From NCBI RefSeq assembly GCF_017471675.1, contig NZ_JAFUSK010000091.1, positions 1 to 45,519 on the forward strand: DNA of 45,519 nt. Direction: 5' to 3'. The position numbers and the translations under genes are program-made. This stretch comes from Pseudobutyrivibrio sp. (lineage in GTDB: Bacteria; Bacillota; Clostridia; Lachnospirales; Lachnospiraceae). This document shows positions 1 through 7,718 of this stretch, in pieces (the stretch's first letter is position 1; every line of letters starts with the position of its first letter). The notes below the pieces were generated by a model that saw only the letters and a program-made list of their open reading frames with translations, made no database searches and had not been told where the DNA came from.

Positions 1-26
1 AGTTTCTTTAAATGTTTTGGTTTCAT
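1..26 (-). CDS. 5' end of an unknown gene running off the left edge
   Basis: On the minus strand an AGGAGG Shine-Dalgarno site (about 32-37) lies a proper distance upstream of an ATG at 26-24, followed by codons reading MKPKHLKK. Only eight full codons are inside the window, so neither family nor function can be given. The basic start could be the beginning of a signal peptide or a cytosolic protein. The leader upstream contains the inverted repeats at 51-108. Confidence 0.5.
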
Positions 27-65
27 ATGCGACCTCCTTGCAATCAAGATTCCCTTAATTACAAG

Positions 66-108
66 GGCCGCTTTCGCTTCTTTGCTTGAGTTCAAAGCGA
101 AAGCGGCC
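66..108. repeat. GC-rich 14-bp perfect inverted repeat
   Basis: Positions 66-79 and 95-108 are perfect inverted complements (GGCCGCTTTCGCTT and its complement) around a 15-nt loop. The stem is much more GC-rich than its surroundings. It lies between the terminator at 144-184 and the gene starting at 26 on the minus strand, so it would sit in that gene's leader or form a further termination hairpin. A second small inverted repeat (CCCTT/AAGGG, 52-67) shares its edge, so the two could be alternative folds. Confidence 0.6.
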
Positions 109-143
109 GCACATCTGAAACACCTTGTCAACCCCTTTATCAC

Positions 144-184
144 AAAATAAAAAGACCCCTATACCATTTCTGGTATAGAGATCC
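144..184 (-). terminator. Intrinsic terminator after the permease stub
   Basis: Read on the minus strand, a stem of about 12 bp containing CTATACC/GGTATAG with a 6-nt loop is followed by TTTTTATTTT. It starts about 14 nt after the stop codon of the truncated permease and should end the ABC transporter transcript. Confidence 0.8.
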
Positions 185-197
185 TTTGGCTGCCATC

Positions 198-464
198 TTA
201 ACTTAATGACATTGGCTCTACAGCCCTTGCTTTTATATTATTTCCCAGATAATTTATATCTTCATCTTCAAGCCCTAATGTAGAAACTAATCGAAAATCA
301 AAAAATTCCTTGTCCTTTAAATAATCGTGCATAGATGTGCGCATAGCAGGATCTGTTACCTTTAATCCTGCAAAAAATCCCACGCCAAGAGCAATGATTA
401 ATAGCAATGCTAAAAATCTGCCAAAGGTATCTTTAATTTCTCTTAATAATGAAACCAACAGCAT
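198..464 (-). pseudogene. Truncated FtsX/MacB-type ABC permease (N-terminal stub)
   Basis: This 88-aa product matches the start of large ABC permeases of the FtsX/MacB class: a short cytosolic segment, one transmembrane helix (about residues 14-36) and the beginning of the extracellular domain. Such permeases normally have several hundred to over a thousand residues and at least four membrane segments, so most of the protein is missing. I prefer the ATG at 464, which has AGGTGA five bases upstream; a GTG at 473 is the alternative. The gene lies 58 nt after the ABC ATPase in the same direction and is followed at once by a terminator. The reading frame after the stop shows no permease residues, so the rest was deleted rather than frameshifted. 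It is probably non-functional as a transporter. Confidence 0.7.
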
Positions 465-522
465 ACATATCACCTATAAACAAGGAATACCAATTTGAAA
501 CTATGTTCTAAAATAATTACAT

Positions 523-1224
523 TTACCAAATTATCTCATCAACGCTCTTAGGATTCTCGTTTAGCTTAATGCTTGAAACTGTTCCAGATTTTACGGTTAT
601 CACTCTATCAGCCATTGCCGTCAAGGCATGATTGTGGGTAATTACAACTACTGTTTTATGATTCTTCTTGCAGGTTTCCTGCAATAGCTTAAGCACCGCT
701 CGTCCTGTTTCATCATCAAGGGCTCCTGTAGGCTCATCACACAAAAGTAGCTTAGGATTTTTTGCCAAAGCTCTTGCTATAGCAACTCTTTGTTGCTCGC
801 CACCTGATAGCTGAGCAGGAAAATTATTCATTCTATCCTTTAAACCCACAGAAGTAAGTATTTCCTCTGCTCCAATAGGATCCTTGCAAATCTGAGCTGC
901 CAATTCCACATTTTCCTTAGCAGTAAGATTTCCCACCAGATTATAAAACTGAAATACAAAGCCTACATCATAACGCCTATAGCTGGTTAGTTCCCTAGGA
1001 CTATAGCCTGATATGTCTCTATCAGCAAGATATACTCCACCAGCTGTAAGGGTATCCATACCACCTAGAATATTAAGTATTGTAGTCTTGCCTGCCCCTG
1101 AGGCTCCTACAATAATACAAAATTCCCCCTCTTCTATCTCAAAATTAACATCCTTCAATGCTTCAATTTTTATATCACCAGTCTTATAGGTTTTGCCTAC
1201 ATTCTTAAATTCAACAAATGCCAT
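523..1224 (-). CDS. ABC transporter ATP-binding protein (MacB/LolD type)
   Basis: This 233-aa ATPase drives an FtsX-type permease, a family used for export of peptides or antibiotics, or for cell-envelope signalling. It shows Walker [10 protein letters not shown], the Q-loop in FVFQFYNL, the signature LSGGEQQR, Walker [13 protein letters not shown] and the switch His in ITHN. The GALD ending is typical of the MacB/LolD/FtsE branch. The open frame extends to 1287, but the ATG at 1224 has GGAGGT seven bases upstream and begins MAFVEFKNV as the family does. Its partner permease just downstream is a stub, so this ATPase may be orphaned or may serve a permease elsewhere. Confidence 0.9.
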   Translation of the reverse strand: MAFVEFKNVGKTYKTGDIKIEALKDVNFEIEEGEFCIIVGASGAGKTTILNILGGMDTLTAGGVYLADRDISGYSPRELTSYRRYDVGFVFQFYNLVGNLTAKENVELAAQICKDPIGAEEILTSVGLKDRMNNFPAQLSGGEQQRVAIARALAKNPKLLLCDEPTGALDDETGRAVLKLLQETCKKNHKTVVVITHNHALTAMADRVITVKSGTVSSIKLNENPKSVDEIIW

Positions 1225-1292
1225 AGGTAATACCTCCATCGCAAAACTTAAGGATTGTAAAGCAAATATATCATGAATTTGTGACATAAATA

Positions 1293-1324
1293 AGAAAATC
1301 CACCCTAAATAAGGTGGATTTTCT
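1293..1324 (-). terminator. Intrinsic terminator after nfnB
   Basis: Twelve-base perfect stem (AGAAAATCCACC and its complement) around an 8-nt loop. The A and T runs are part of the stem, so it can act in both directions. It lies directly after the nfnB stop at 1338 and separates the nfn operon from the ABC transporter pair. Confidence 0.8.
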
Positions 1325-1337
1325 AACCAATAACATT

Positions 1338-2723
1338 TTATTTATTCTTGAAATATTCATCGATGGCTGCAGCTGCTGTCTTTCCAGCACCCATAGCCAG
1401 GATAACTGTTGCGGCACCTGTTACCGCATCACCACCAGCGTAAACGCCAGCCTTTGTTGTTGCGCCATCCTCTGTTGCAATAAGGCAGCCCTTCTTGTTT
1501 GTCTCAAGTCCTGCTGTTGTGCTTGAGATAAGTGGGTTTGGTGATGTACCAAGTGACATGATTACTGTATCACATTCAATTTCATATTCTGAACCTGGGA
1601 TTTCAACTGGTCTGCGTCTGCCTGAAGCATCTGGCTCGCCCAGTTCCATCTTAATAATCTTACAGCCCTTAACTGAACCTTCCTCGTTAACAAGAATTTC
1701 AACAGGGTTCTGAAGAAGATCAAAGATAACGCCCTCTTCCTTAGCATGATGTACTTCTTCTGCTCTTGCAGGCAGCTCAGCCTCTGAACGACGATATACT
1801 ACGTGAACCTCTGCCCCAAGACGAAGTGCTGTACGTGCAGCATCCATAGCAACGTTACCACCACCAACAACTACTACCTTCTTGCCGCGGGCAATTGGTG
1901 TGTCATAGCCTTCCTTGAATGCCTTCATAAGATTGTTTCTTGTAAGGAATTCGTTTGCTGAGAACACGCCGTTAGCCTGCTCACCAGGAATATGCATAAA
2001 CATTGGAAGTCCTGCACCTGAACCAATAAATACTGCCTCAAAGCCTTCCTTTTCAATAAGCTCATCAATTGTAATTGAGCGGCCAATGATTACGTTCTTT
2101 TCAAACTTAACACCAAGGGCCTTTACGTTTTCAACCTCGGCCTTAACTACCTTATCCTTAGGAAGACGGAACTCTGGGATACCATAAACAAGTACACCGC
2201 CCATCTCATGAAGAGCTTCAAATACTGTAACATCATATCCAGCCTTTGCAAGGTCTCCTGCTGCTGTAAGACCAGAAGGGCCTGAACCAATAACAGCTAC
2301 CTTGTGGCCATTAGGAGTAGATGTATTCTTAGGCTTGATTCCATTTTCTCTAGCCCAGTCAGCTACAAATCTCTCTAGCTTACCAATAGCTACAGCCTCG
2401 CCCTTGATACCACGGATACATTTACCTTCGCACTGAGATTCCTGTGGACAAACACGTCCGCAAACTGCTGGAAGTGCTGATGACTCAGATATAATCTCGT
2501 AAGCCTTTTCAAAATTGCGTTCCTTAACCTGCTCAATAAATGCAGGGATATTAATAGAAACCGGGCAACCGCCTACGCACATTGGCTTTTTACAATTAAG
2601 ACAACGGCTTGCCTCAGCAACTGCCTCTTCTTCTGTATATCCTAAACATACCTCTTCAAAGTTTGTAGCACGAACCTTAGGGTCCTGCTCTGAAATAGGT
2701 ACTCTAACCATCATATCTGCCAT
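1338..2723 (-). CDS. nfnB: NfnB: NADPH-binding subunit of bifurcating ferredoxin:NADP oxidoreductase (GltD-like)
   Basis: This 461-aa iron-sulfur flavoprotein belongs to the glutamate synthase small-subunit family. Next to an NfnA partner it is best read as NfnB, which with NfnA couples NADH and reduced ferredoxin to NADP+ reduction by electron bifurcation. The N-terminal ferredoxin-like domain has two Cys clusters, C41-x2-C44-x4-C49-x3-C53 and C88-x3-C92-x5-C98-x3-C102. An FAD site GSGPSG follows near residue 145 and an NADP site GGGNVA near residue 285, in the usual order and length. The start ATG overlaps the nfnA stop by one base (TAATG), so the two are translationally coupled. No large glutamate synthase subunit is nearby, which argues against a GltD role. 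Confidence 0.9.
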   Translation of the reverse strand: MADMMVRVPISEQDPKVRATNFEEVCLGYTEEEAVAEASRCLNCKKPMCVGGCPVSINIPAFIEQVKERNFEKAYEIISESSALPAVCGRVCPQESQCEGKCIRGIKGEAVAIGKLERFVADWARENGIKPKNTSTPNGHKVAVIGSGPSGLTAAGDLAKAGYDVTVFEALHEMGGVLVYGIPEFRLPKDKVVKAEVENVKALGVKFEKNVIIGRSITIDELIEKEGFEAVFIGSGAGLPMFMHIPGEQANGVFSANEFLTRNNLMKAFKEGYDTPIARGKKVVVVGGGNVAMDAARTALRLGAEVHVVYRRSEAELPARAEEVHHAKEEGVIFDLLQNPVEILVNEEGSVKGCKIIKMELGEPDASGRRRPVEIPGSEYEIECDTVIMSLGTSPNPLISSTTAGLETNKKGCLIATEDGATTKAGVYAGGDAVTGAATVILAMGAGKTAAAAIDEYFKNK

Positions 2724-3613
2724 TATTTGTCACCTCCGCAATTTCCGCATCCGCCGTGGTGTGTATCGCCCTCCTGAAGCTTCAGAAGTGCTCTACCTTC
2801 CTCTGTCTTGTACTGCTTGCTACGAGCCATAGCCTGATCAAAATCAACTAGGTGTCCGTCAAACTCTGGTCCATCAACACAAGCAAACTTAACCTCATCG
2901 CCAACAACAAGACGGCAAGCTCCACACATACCAGTTCCATCAACCATGATTGGGTTCATAGAAACTACTGTAGGAATGCCAAGATCCTTTGTAAGTAAGC
3001 ATACAAATTTCATCATAATCATAGGACCAATTGCTACGCAGTGATCAAATCTCTTGCCTTCATCCCATAAAGCCTGAAGCTGCTGACAACCATTTCCATG
3101 GAATCCGTAGCTTCCATCATCTGTTGCAAGATAAAGATTAGTTGCTACAGCCTTCATTTCCTCTTCGTAGAAAAGGATGTCCTTTGTACGTGCACCAATG
3201 ATAACTGTTGAATCAATGCCATGTTCCTTAAGCCATTTAACCTGAGGATATACTGGCGCTGTACCAACACCACCTGCTATGAAAACGATGTTCTTCTTTT
3301 TAGTCTCTTCAAGATTCTCTTCTAAGCAAAGCTCTGATGGCTGACCAAGTGGTCCAACAAAATCATCAAATGCATCCCCCTCATTAAGAAGTGCCATACG
3401 CTCTGTAGATGCACCAACAGTCTGAAATACTATTGTAACTGTACCCTCGGCTCTATCGTAATCACAAATAGTAAGTGGAATACGCTCGCCCTCTTCGTCG
3501 ATTTTTACAATAATAAACTGTCCTGGCAAACATCCTGCAGCAACGCGAGGTGCCTTGACAACCATTAGGAAAATCTTATCTGAAAGCTTTTCCTTTTTTA
3601 AGATTGAATACAT
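2723..3613 (-). CDS. nfnA: NfnA: FAD/NAD-binding subunit of bifurcating ferredoxin:NADP oxidoreductase
   Basis: This 296-aa protein belongs to the dihydroorotate dehydrogenase electron-transfer subunit (PyrK)/NfnA family. It has an N-terminal FAD-binding barrel with RIPLTI, an NAD-binding domain starting at GGVGTAP, and a C-terminal [2Fe-2S] site in GTGMCGACR plus a later Cys. The tail is rich in His, Gly and Cys (HHGGCGNCGG), an oddity that could add metal binding. The start at 3613 follows GAAGGAGT. A consensus promoter (3650-3678) lies just upstream, so nfnA-nfnB forms its own two-gene operon. The complex should supply NADPH for biosynthesis in a fermentative anaerobe. Confidence 0.88.
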   Translation of the reverse strand: MYSILKKEKLSDKIFLMVVKAPRVAAGCLPGQFIIVKIDEEGERIPLTICDYDRAEGTVTIVFQTVGASTERMALLNEGDAFDDFVGPLGQPSELCLEENLEETKKKNIVFIAGGVGTAPVYPQVKWLKEHGIDSTVIIGARTKDILFYEEEMKAVATNLYLATDDGSYGFHGNGCQQLQALWDEGKRFDHCVAIGPMIMMKFVCLLTKDLGIPTVVSMNPIMVDGTGMCGACRLVVGDEVKFACVDGPEFDGHLVDFDQAMARSKQYKTEEGRALLKLQEGDTHHGGCGNCGGDK

Positions 3614-3649
3614 AAATTAGACTCCTTCCCTATCATCCTTTAATCAGGT

Positions 3650-3678
3650 ATTATATCTTTTTACTTTAGCATTGTAAA
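3650..3678 (-). promoter_or_regulatory. Sigma-A-type promoter of nfnAB
   Basis: On the minus strand TTTACA (3678-3673), a 17-base spacer and a perfect TATAAT (3655-3650) precede the nfnA ribosome-binding site by about 30 bases. Confidence 0.75.
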
Positions 3679-3702
3679 GTGTTAAATTAACCAAATACTA
3701 AT

Positions 3703-3737
3703 AAATAGCCTCTAGTTTATTTACTAGAGGCTATTTT
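3703..3737 (-). terminator. Terminator after the G3E GTPase pair
   Basis: A 14-bp stem (AAATAGCCTCTAGT and complement) around a short loop lies next to the stop of the 318-aa G3E protein. On the minus strand it is followed by a moderately T-rich stretch. It can end the metal-chaperone operon before the nfn promoter. Confidence 0.7.
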
Positions 3738-3745
3738 AAAGACTT

Positions 3746-4702
3746 TTAACTAAAATATACTAACTCATCCTCAGGCTTTTCAGTAGGTTCTACACTAATT
3801 GGATAAAGAACTGGCCCCTTACCCTTATATTCCTTAGCGAACTCAACCTTTATCTGAGCTGTAATATCAATCCAGCTTCTATGCTCTAATGATGATGCCT
3901 TGTCCCATTTACATTTCATACCAAGGAACTGAATATCCTCTACGCAACATGTCATAGCAAATCTTCCTGGAACAAATACATCACGGCGAAGCTTTCCATC
4001 GTTAGGATTGTAAACAAGGCCAGTGAAATGAACCTTCTTACCATCATACTTCTTAGGTGTCTCCATACAATCCATAAACCAAAGAGCATAATCAGCATCT
4101 GTAATCTCTATCACATCTGCATTAATATCAAATGGAAGCTCCTCTGGAGAATCATCAACAGTACCATCTGCTCTCTCATATACAATCTGAGCTGGTCTGT
4201 TCATAGATTTAATCTGACCGCGGAACTTAGTCTTTGGTGTGTCATCTGTACATCTGTTAAAAATAACTACCTCTGCCTTAAACAGCTGTTCCATCATCAT
4301 GGTACGCATATTGTTAAGGTAATTCTCAAATGTGGTAGCATCAACAGTTGCTAAAGACTGAGCTGGTACCCAACCTTCTGGAAGCTGTTCATCATATATG
4401 TGATCCACACCCCAGGTACCGTTGTACTCAAGGAAGATAACATCTGGGTCATATTCCTTCTGAAGCTTGTTAAGGTTCTCTAGATTGAAATCCTCTTCGT
4501 TTTCAATCATTGTAACCTTAGCATTAACTGTCTTAAGCTTTTCAATGTCGTATTCAACATCTCCATCCTCACATGCAATAATGAGGATTTTATCATCACC
4601 GCCCTGGGTGAAATCATTTTCAAACAAAGTCTCCTGGATAAGGGTAGTTTTTCCACTATCCATAAATCCAGTAAAGACGTAAACTGGTATATCCTTTGCC
4701 AT
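3746..4702 (-). CDS. G3E-family GTPase lacking the CxCC motif, with a YcgQ/TIGR03943-like C-terminal domain
   Basis: This 318-aa protein starts with a COG0523-type GTPase domain: Walker A GFMDSGKTT at residues 12-20 and an acidic middle. The usual metal-binding CxCC after the first strand-helix unit is missing; CEDGDVEY stands at about that place. From roughly residue 218 the sequence (GRFAMTCCVEDIQ, later SWIDITAQI and a P-rich end) resembles the C-terminal domain of YcgQ/TIGR03943 proteins, which occur beside COG0523 GTPases. It lies 14 bases after the His-rich G3E gene and is probably cotranscribed, so the two may work as a pair in metal delivery. The metal cannot be read from sequence. 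GTPase assignment is firm; the C-terminal comparison is from memory. Confidence 0.75.
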   Translation of the reverse strand: MAKDIPVYVFTGFMDSGKTTLIQETLFENDFTQGGDDKILIIACEDGDVEYDIEKLKTVNAKVTMIENEEDFNLENLNKLQKEYDPDVIFLEYNGTWGVDHIYDEQLPEGWVPAQSLATVDATTFENYLNNMRTMMMEQLFKAEVVIFNRCTDDTPKTKFRGQIKSMNRPAQIVYERADGTVDDSPEELPFDINADVIEITDADYALWFMDCMETPKKYDGKKVHFTGLVYNPNDGKLRRDVFVPGRFAMTCCVEDIQFLGMKCKWDKASSLEHRSWIDITAQIKVEFAKEYKGKGPVLYPISVEPTEKPEDELVYFS

Positions 4703-4716
4703 AAAAAACCTCTAAA

Positions 4717-5856
4717 TTATAATCCGAAAATCTCTTCAATCTTGTGCTCGTCAATATCAGCACCGATAACTACAAGACGTCCTGTGTAATCTGGCTCGCC
4801 ACTTCTTAATTCATACTCGCCATCAACGAAGTCGAAGTAAATCCATCCACCGTTAACATCCTCAACCATACCCTTTGAACGGATGATTGTTCCATAATCG
4901 TTTGTGTTAGCAAATGCCTTCATAGCATTTTCGATAGTAGACTTCTCGAACTTGTGAGGTGTCTCCTTGCCCCATGTAGTAAATACATCATCTGCATGAT
5001 GGTGATGATGATGCTCATGGTCGTGATCATGACAACCGCATGTGCAATTCTCGCCATGCTCATGATGATGTTCGTGATCGTGTTCCTCATGGTCATGATC
5101 GTGATGATGCTCGTGCTCATGCTCCTCGTGGTCATGATCGTGATGATGCTCGTGCTCATGCTCCTCGTGGTCATGATTATGATGATGCTCGTGCTCATGT
5201 TCCTCTTCTTCATGCTCATGGGCTTCTTCTGCAAGATGCTTCATCTCTGATGCAAGATTGTCCTGTCCCTCCATAACTGAGAGAAGCTTTTCACCTGTGA
5301 TTTCATCCCAAGGTGTTGTAATAATAGCAGCCTTTGGATTAAGCTTCTGAATCTGCTTAACGCAGAACTCAAGCTGATCCTCAGTAGCTGTCTGTGAACG
5401 TGATAATACTACTGTTGTAGCAAACTCAATCTGGTTGTTGAAGAACTCACCAAAGGCCTTCATCTGCTTAGAAGCCTTAAGAGCATTAACGACTGTAACA
5501 AGACCAGTAAGCTTAACATCAGCTGATTCCTCAAGCTTGATAACTGATGTCATAACATCTGAAAGCTTACCAACACCTGATGGCTCAATAAGAATTCTGT
5601 CTGGGCTGAATTTCTCAAGAACCTCGTGAAGATTCTTATCAAAATCTCCAACAAGTGAGCAACAAATACATCCTGAGTTCATTTCTGAAATAGTAATACC
5701 AGCATCCTTAAGGAAACCGCCATCGATACCTACCTCACCAAATTCGTTTTCAATAAGAACTACCTTCTCACCCTTGTATGCTTCCTCAAGCATCTTCTTA
5801 ATGTAAGTAGTCTTACCTGCACCTAAAAAACCTGAAATTATATCAATCTTTGTCAT
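4717..5856 (-). CDS. CobW/ZNG1-like G3E GTPase metallochaperone with a His-rich insert
   Basis: This 379-aa protein is a canonical G3E GTPase that uses GTP to load a metal (Zn, Co or Ni in characterised relatives) into a client. Walker A is GFLGAGKT (9-16) and the metal-binding motif is C63-x-C65-C66. Between the GTPase domain and the C-terminal CobW domain (from about residue 300) lies a region of about 80 residues, mostly His, Glu and Asp, with an extra CTCGC cluster. It is built from a 13-residue unit repeated about four times and is probably a metal store or sensor. The C-terminal domain ends normally. The gene has its own upstream region with a TATAAT box and is followed by the CxCC-less paralogue. 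Despite the CobW name, nothing ties it to the cobalamin operon. Confidence 0.88.
   Translation of the reverse strand: MTKIDIISGFLGAGKTTYIKKMLEEAYKGEKVVLIENEFGEVGIDGGFLKDAGITISEMNSGCICCSLVGDFDKNLHEVLEKFSPDRILIEPSGVGKLSDVMTSVIKLEESADVKLTGLVTVVNALKASKQMKAFGEFFNNQIEFATTVVLSRSQTATEDQLEFCVKQIQKLNPKAAIITTPWDEITGEKLLSVMEGQDNLASEMKHLAEEAHEHEEEEHEHEHHHNHDHEEHEHEHHHDHDHEEHEHEHHHDHDHEEHDHEHHHEHGENCTCGCHDHDHEHHHHHHADDVFTTWGKETPHKFEKSTIENAMKAFANTNDYGTIIRSKGMVEDVNGGWIYFDFVDGEYELRSGEPDYTGRLVVIGADIDEHKIEEIFGL
5052..5207. repeat. 39-bp tandem repeat encoding the His-rich region
   Basis: Units begin at 5091, 5130 and 5169. The first two are identical over 39 bases, the third has a few changes, and a more degenerate unit precedes them at 5052. 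Each unit encodes 13 residues of the pattern HDHEEHEHEHHH plus D, N or E. Identity at the DNA level points to recent unit duplication, so copy number may vary between strains. Confidence 0.9.
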
Positions 5857-5917
5857 AATGTAACCTTCCTTCCAAAGAAAAATTTATTATCTAAACAACA
5901 CTTAATTTTAGCACACT

Positions 5918-5935
5918 ATTATAAAAAGTGCTATA
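5918..5935 (-). promoter_or_regulatory. Possible -10 box and small inverted repeat upstream of the G3E operon
   Basis: A perfect TATAAT on the minus strand (5923-5918) lies inside an AGCAC/GTGCT inverted repeat (about 5910-5932), some 60 bases before the G3E start. No clear -35 box is seen. The inverted repeat overlapping the -10 could be a metal-regulator operator, but it does not match a consensus I can name. Confidence 0.35.
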
Positions 5936-5984
5936 TTAATAGTGTATATATTGTGTACAATTTAATTTGTCTTTTAATGCATTT

Positions 5985-7550
5985 TTATAATACTTTTGTA
6001 GTCCATTGACTAACATCCCACACATCTGTTGCAAGACCTTCATAAAACTCTGGCTCATGACAAACCATGAGGATAGAGCCATTATATTCCTTAAGGGCGC
6101 GCTTTAGCTCATCCTTTGCATCCACATCCAAGTGGTTAGTAGGCTCGTCAAGAAGAAGTAAATTAGTCTCACGATTAAGTAGCTTGCAAAGTCTAACCTT
6201 AGCCTGCTCTCCACCTGATAATACGCGGCATAGGCTTTCAATGTGTTTTGTTGTAAGGCCGCACTTTGCAAGAGCAGCACGTACTTCGCTTTGGTTGTAA
6301 GAAGGGAACTCATTCCATATCTCTTCAATACATGTAGTTGAAATATGCTGATCCATCTCCTGCTCAAAATATCCTATTTCAAGGAACTCTCCCTGATATA
6401 CTGTGCCTGAAATTGGTGGAATCAAACCTAAAATACTCTTAAGCAGTGTTGTCTTTCCAATACCATTTGCTCCTGTAAGAACCACTTTCTGCTTTCTTTG
6501 CATCTCCAGGTTAAGCGGCTTTGATAAAGGCTCATCCTTATCATATCCAATTACCAAATCCTTTGTTGAGAAAATCACTCTACTTGGTGTTCTCGCTTCC
6601 TTAAAATAAAATTCCGGCTTTGGCTTTTCAGCAGCAAGCTCAATCTTATCCATCTTATCAAGCTTCTTCTGACGAGACATTGCCATATTACGAGTAGCCA
6701 CATTTGCTTTATTTCTGGCAACAAAATCCTTAAGCTCGGCAATCTCCTTCTGCTGCTTGTTATATGCAGCCTCCAGCTGAGCCTGCTTCATAGCATATAC
6801 TTCCTGGAACTTATCATAATCTCCCACGTATCGCTCCAGCTTCTTGTTATCCATGTGATAAATCAGATTAATAACAGAATTCAAAAATGGCACATCATGG
6901 GAAATAAGAATGAAGGCATTTTCATAATCATTAAGATATCTTTTAAGCCATTCAATATGTTCCACATCCAAATAGTTAGTAGGCTCATCCAAAAGCAGTA
7001 TGTCAGGCTTTTCAAGGAGCAGCTTCGCCATCAGCACCTTGGTACGCTGTCCACCTGATAGCTCAGTAACATCTCTGTCAAGGCCAAGGTCAAGTACTCC
7101 AAGTGCTCTTGCAACCTCTTCCACCTTAGAATCTATCATGTAAAAATCATGCATTGTAAGAAGGTCTGCAATAGTTCCAGCCTCCTCCATGCGCTTGTTC
7201 ATTTCATTATCATCAGTAACATCACCAAGGCTTGCATAGATATCGTTCATCTCTGTTTCCATCTCATATAGGAAATCAAAGGCTGAACGAAGCACATCAC
7301 CGATAGTCATTCCCTTTTCAAGGACTGTGTGCTGGTCAAGATAGCCAACACGCACCTTCTTAGACCACTCTATCTTACCTTCGTCTGGCTGAAGCTTTCC
7401 TGTGATAATATTCATAAAAGTAGATTTACCTTCACCGTTAGCTCCAACAAGCCCAATGTGCTCTCCCTTAAGTAATCTAAAGGAAACATCTTCAAAAATC
7501 GCTCTATCACCAAATCCATGGGATAAATGCTCAACATTTAAAATACTCAT
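5985..7550 (-). CDS. ABC-F family ATPase (YkpA/YbiT-like translation factor)
   Basis: This 521-aa soluble protein has two ABC ATPase domains in one chain and no membrane segments, as in ABC-F proteins that bind the ribosomal E site and relieve stalled elongation. Domain 1 has Walker A GANGEGKST (36-44), LSGGQRTK and LLLDEPTNYLD. A charged helical linker of about 70 residues follows. Domain 2 has GANGIGKTT, LSGGEQAK and LLLDEPTNHLD. The linker length and starting sequence fit the housekeeping YkpA/YbiT group better than antibiotic-resistance ABC-F proteins, but I cannot exclude the latter. It is transcribed alone from a promoter at 7586-7615. Confidence 0.88.
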   Translation of the reverse strand: MSILNVEHLSHGFGDRAIFEDVSFRLLKGEHIGLVGANGEGKSTFMNIITGKLQPDEGKIEWSKKVRVGYLDQHTVLEKGMTIGDVLRSAFDFLYEMETEMNDIYASLGDVTDDNEMNKRMEEAGTIADLLTMHDFYMIDSKVEEVARALGVLDLGLDRDVTELSGGQRTKVLMAKLLLEKPDILLLDEPTNYLDVEHIEWLKRYLNDYENAFILISHDVPFLNSVINLIYHMDNKKLERYVGDYDKFQEVYAMKQAQLEAAYNKQQKEIAELKDFVARNKANVATRNMAMSRQKKLDKMDKIELAAEKPKPEFYFKEARTPSRVIFSTKDLVIGYDKDEPLSKPLNLEMQRKQKVVLTGANGIGKTTLLKSILGLIPPISGTVYQGEFLEIGYFEQEMDQHISTTCIEEIWNEFPSYNQSEVRAALAKCGLTTKHIESLCRVLSGGEQAKVRLCKLLNRETNLLLLDEPTNHLDVDAKDELKRALKEYNGSILMVCHEPEFYEGLATDVWDVSQWTTKVL

Positions 7551-7585
7551 ACTATTAATCCATTTCTATATTCAAACTTCGCCCT

Positions 7586-7615
7586 ATTTTAACAGATAAT
7601 CAGTGGCGCTAACAA
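7586..7615 (-). promoter_or_regulatory. Promoter of the ABC-F gene
   Basis: Minus strand TTGTTA (7615-7610), an 18-base spacer and TAAAAT (7591-7586), about 35 bases upstream of the ABC-F start codon. Confidence 0.55.
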
Positions 7616-7643
7616 GCTTTATTTCTAGGACACAAATTGTTCA

Positions 7644-7673
7644 TTGGAAAAGACTGTTCCACTCAAATAAAAT
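7644..7673 (+). promoter_or_regulatory. Promoter of the EAL-domain gene
   Basis: Plus strand TTGGAA (7644-7649), an 18-base spacer and TAAAAT (7668-7673). The AGGAGA ribosome-binding site and the ATG at 7719 follow at a normal distance. Confidence 0.5.
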
Positions 7674-7718
7674 AAGAGTGAAAGGTTTGTTTATTACATC
7701 ATTTTTAGGAGACTAAAT

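Noticed and set aside
124-129. TTGACA on the minus strand as promoter of the leftmost gene
   Set aside because: The place where a -10 box should be is GC-rich (GGCCGC), so no promoter can be called.
4920-5276. Met/Ile-rich and His/Arg-rich open frames in other frames across the G3E gene
   Set aside because: They are the 39-bp repeat read in other frames on both strands and have no ribosome-binding sites.
4717-5856. True CobW of cobalamin synthesis
   Set aside because: It is far from the cobalamin operon, has its own promoter and no B12 riboswitch, and is paired with another G3E gene. The name reflects the family only.
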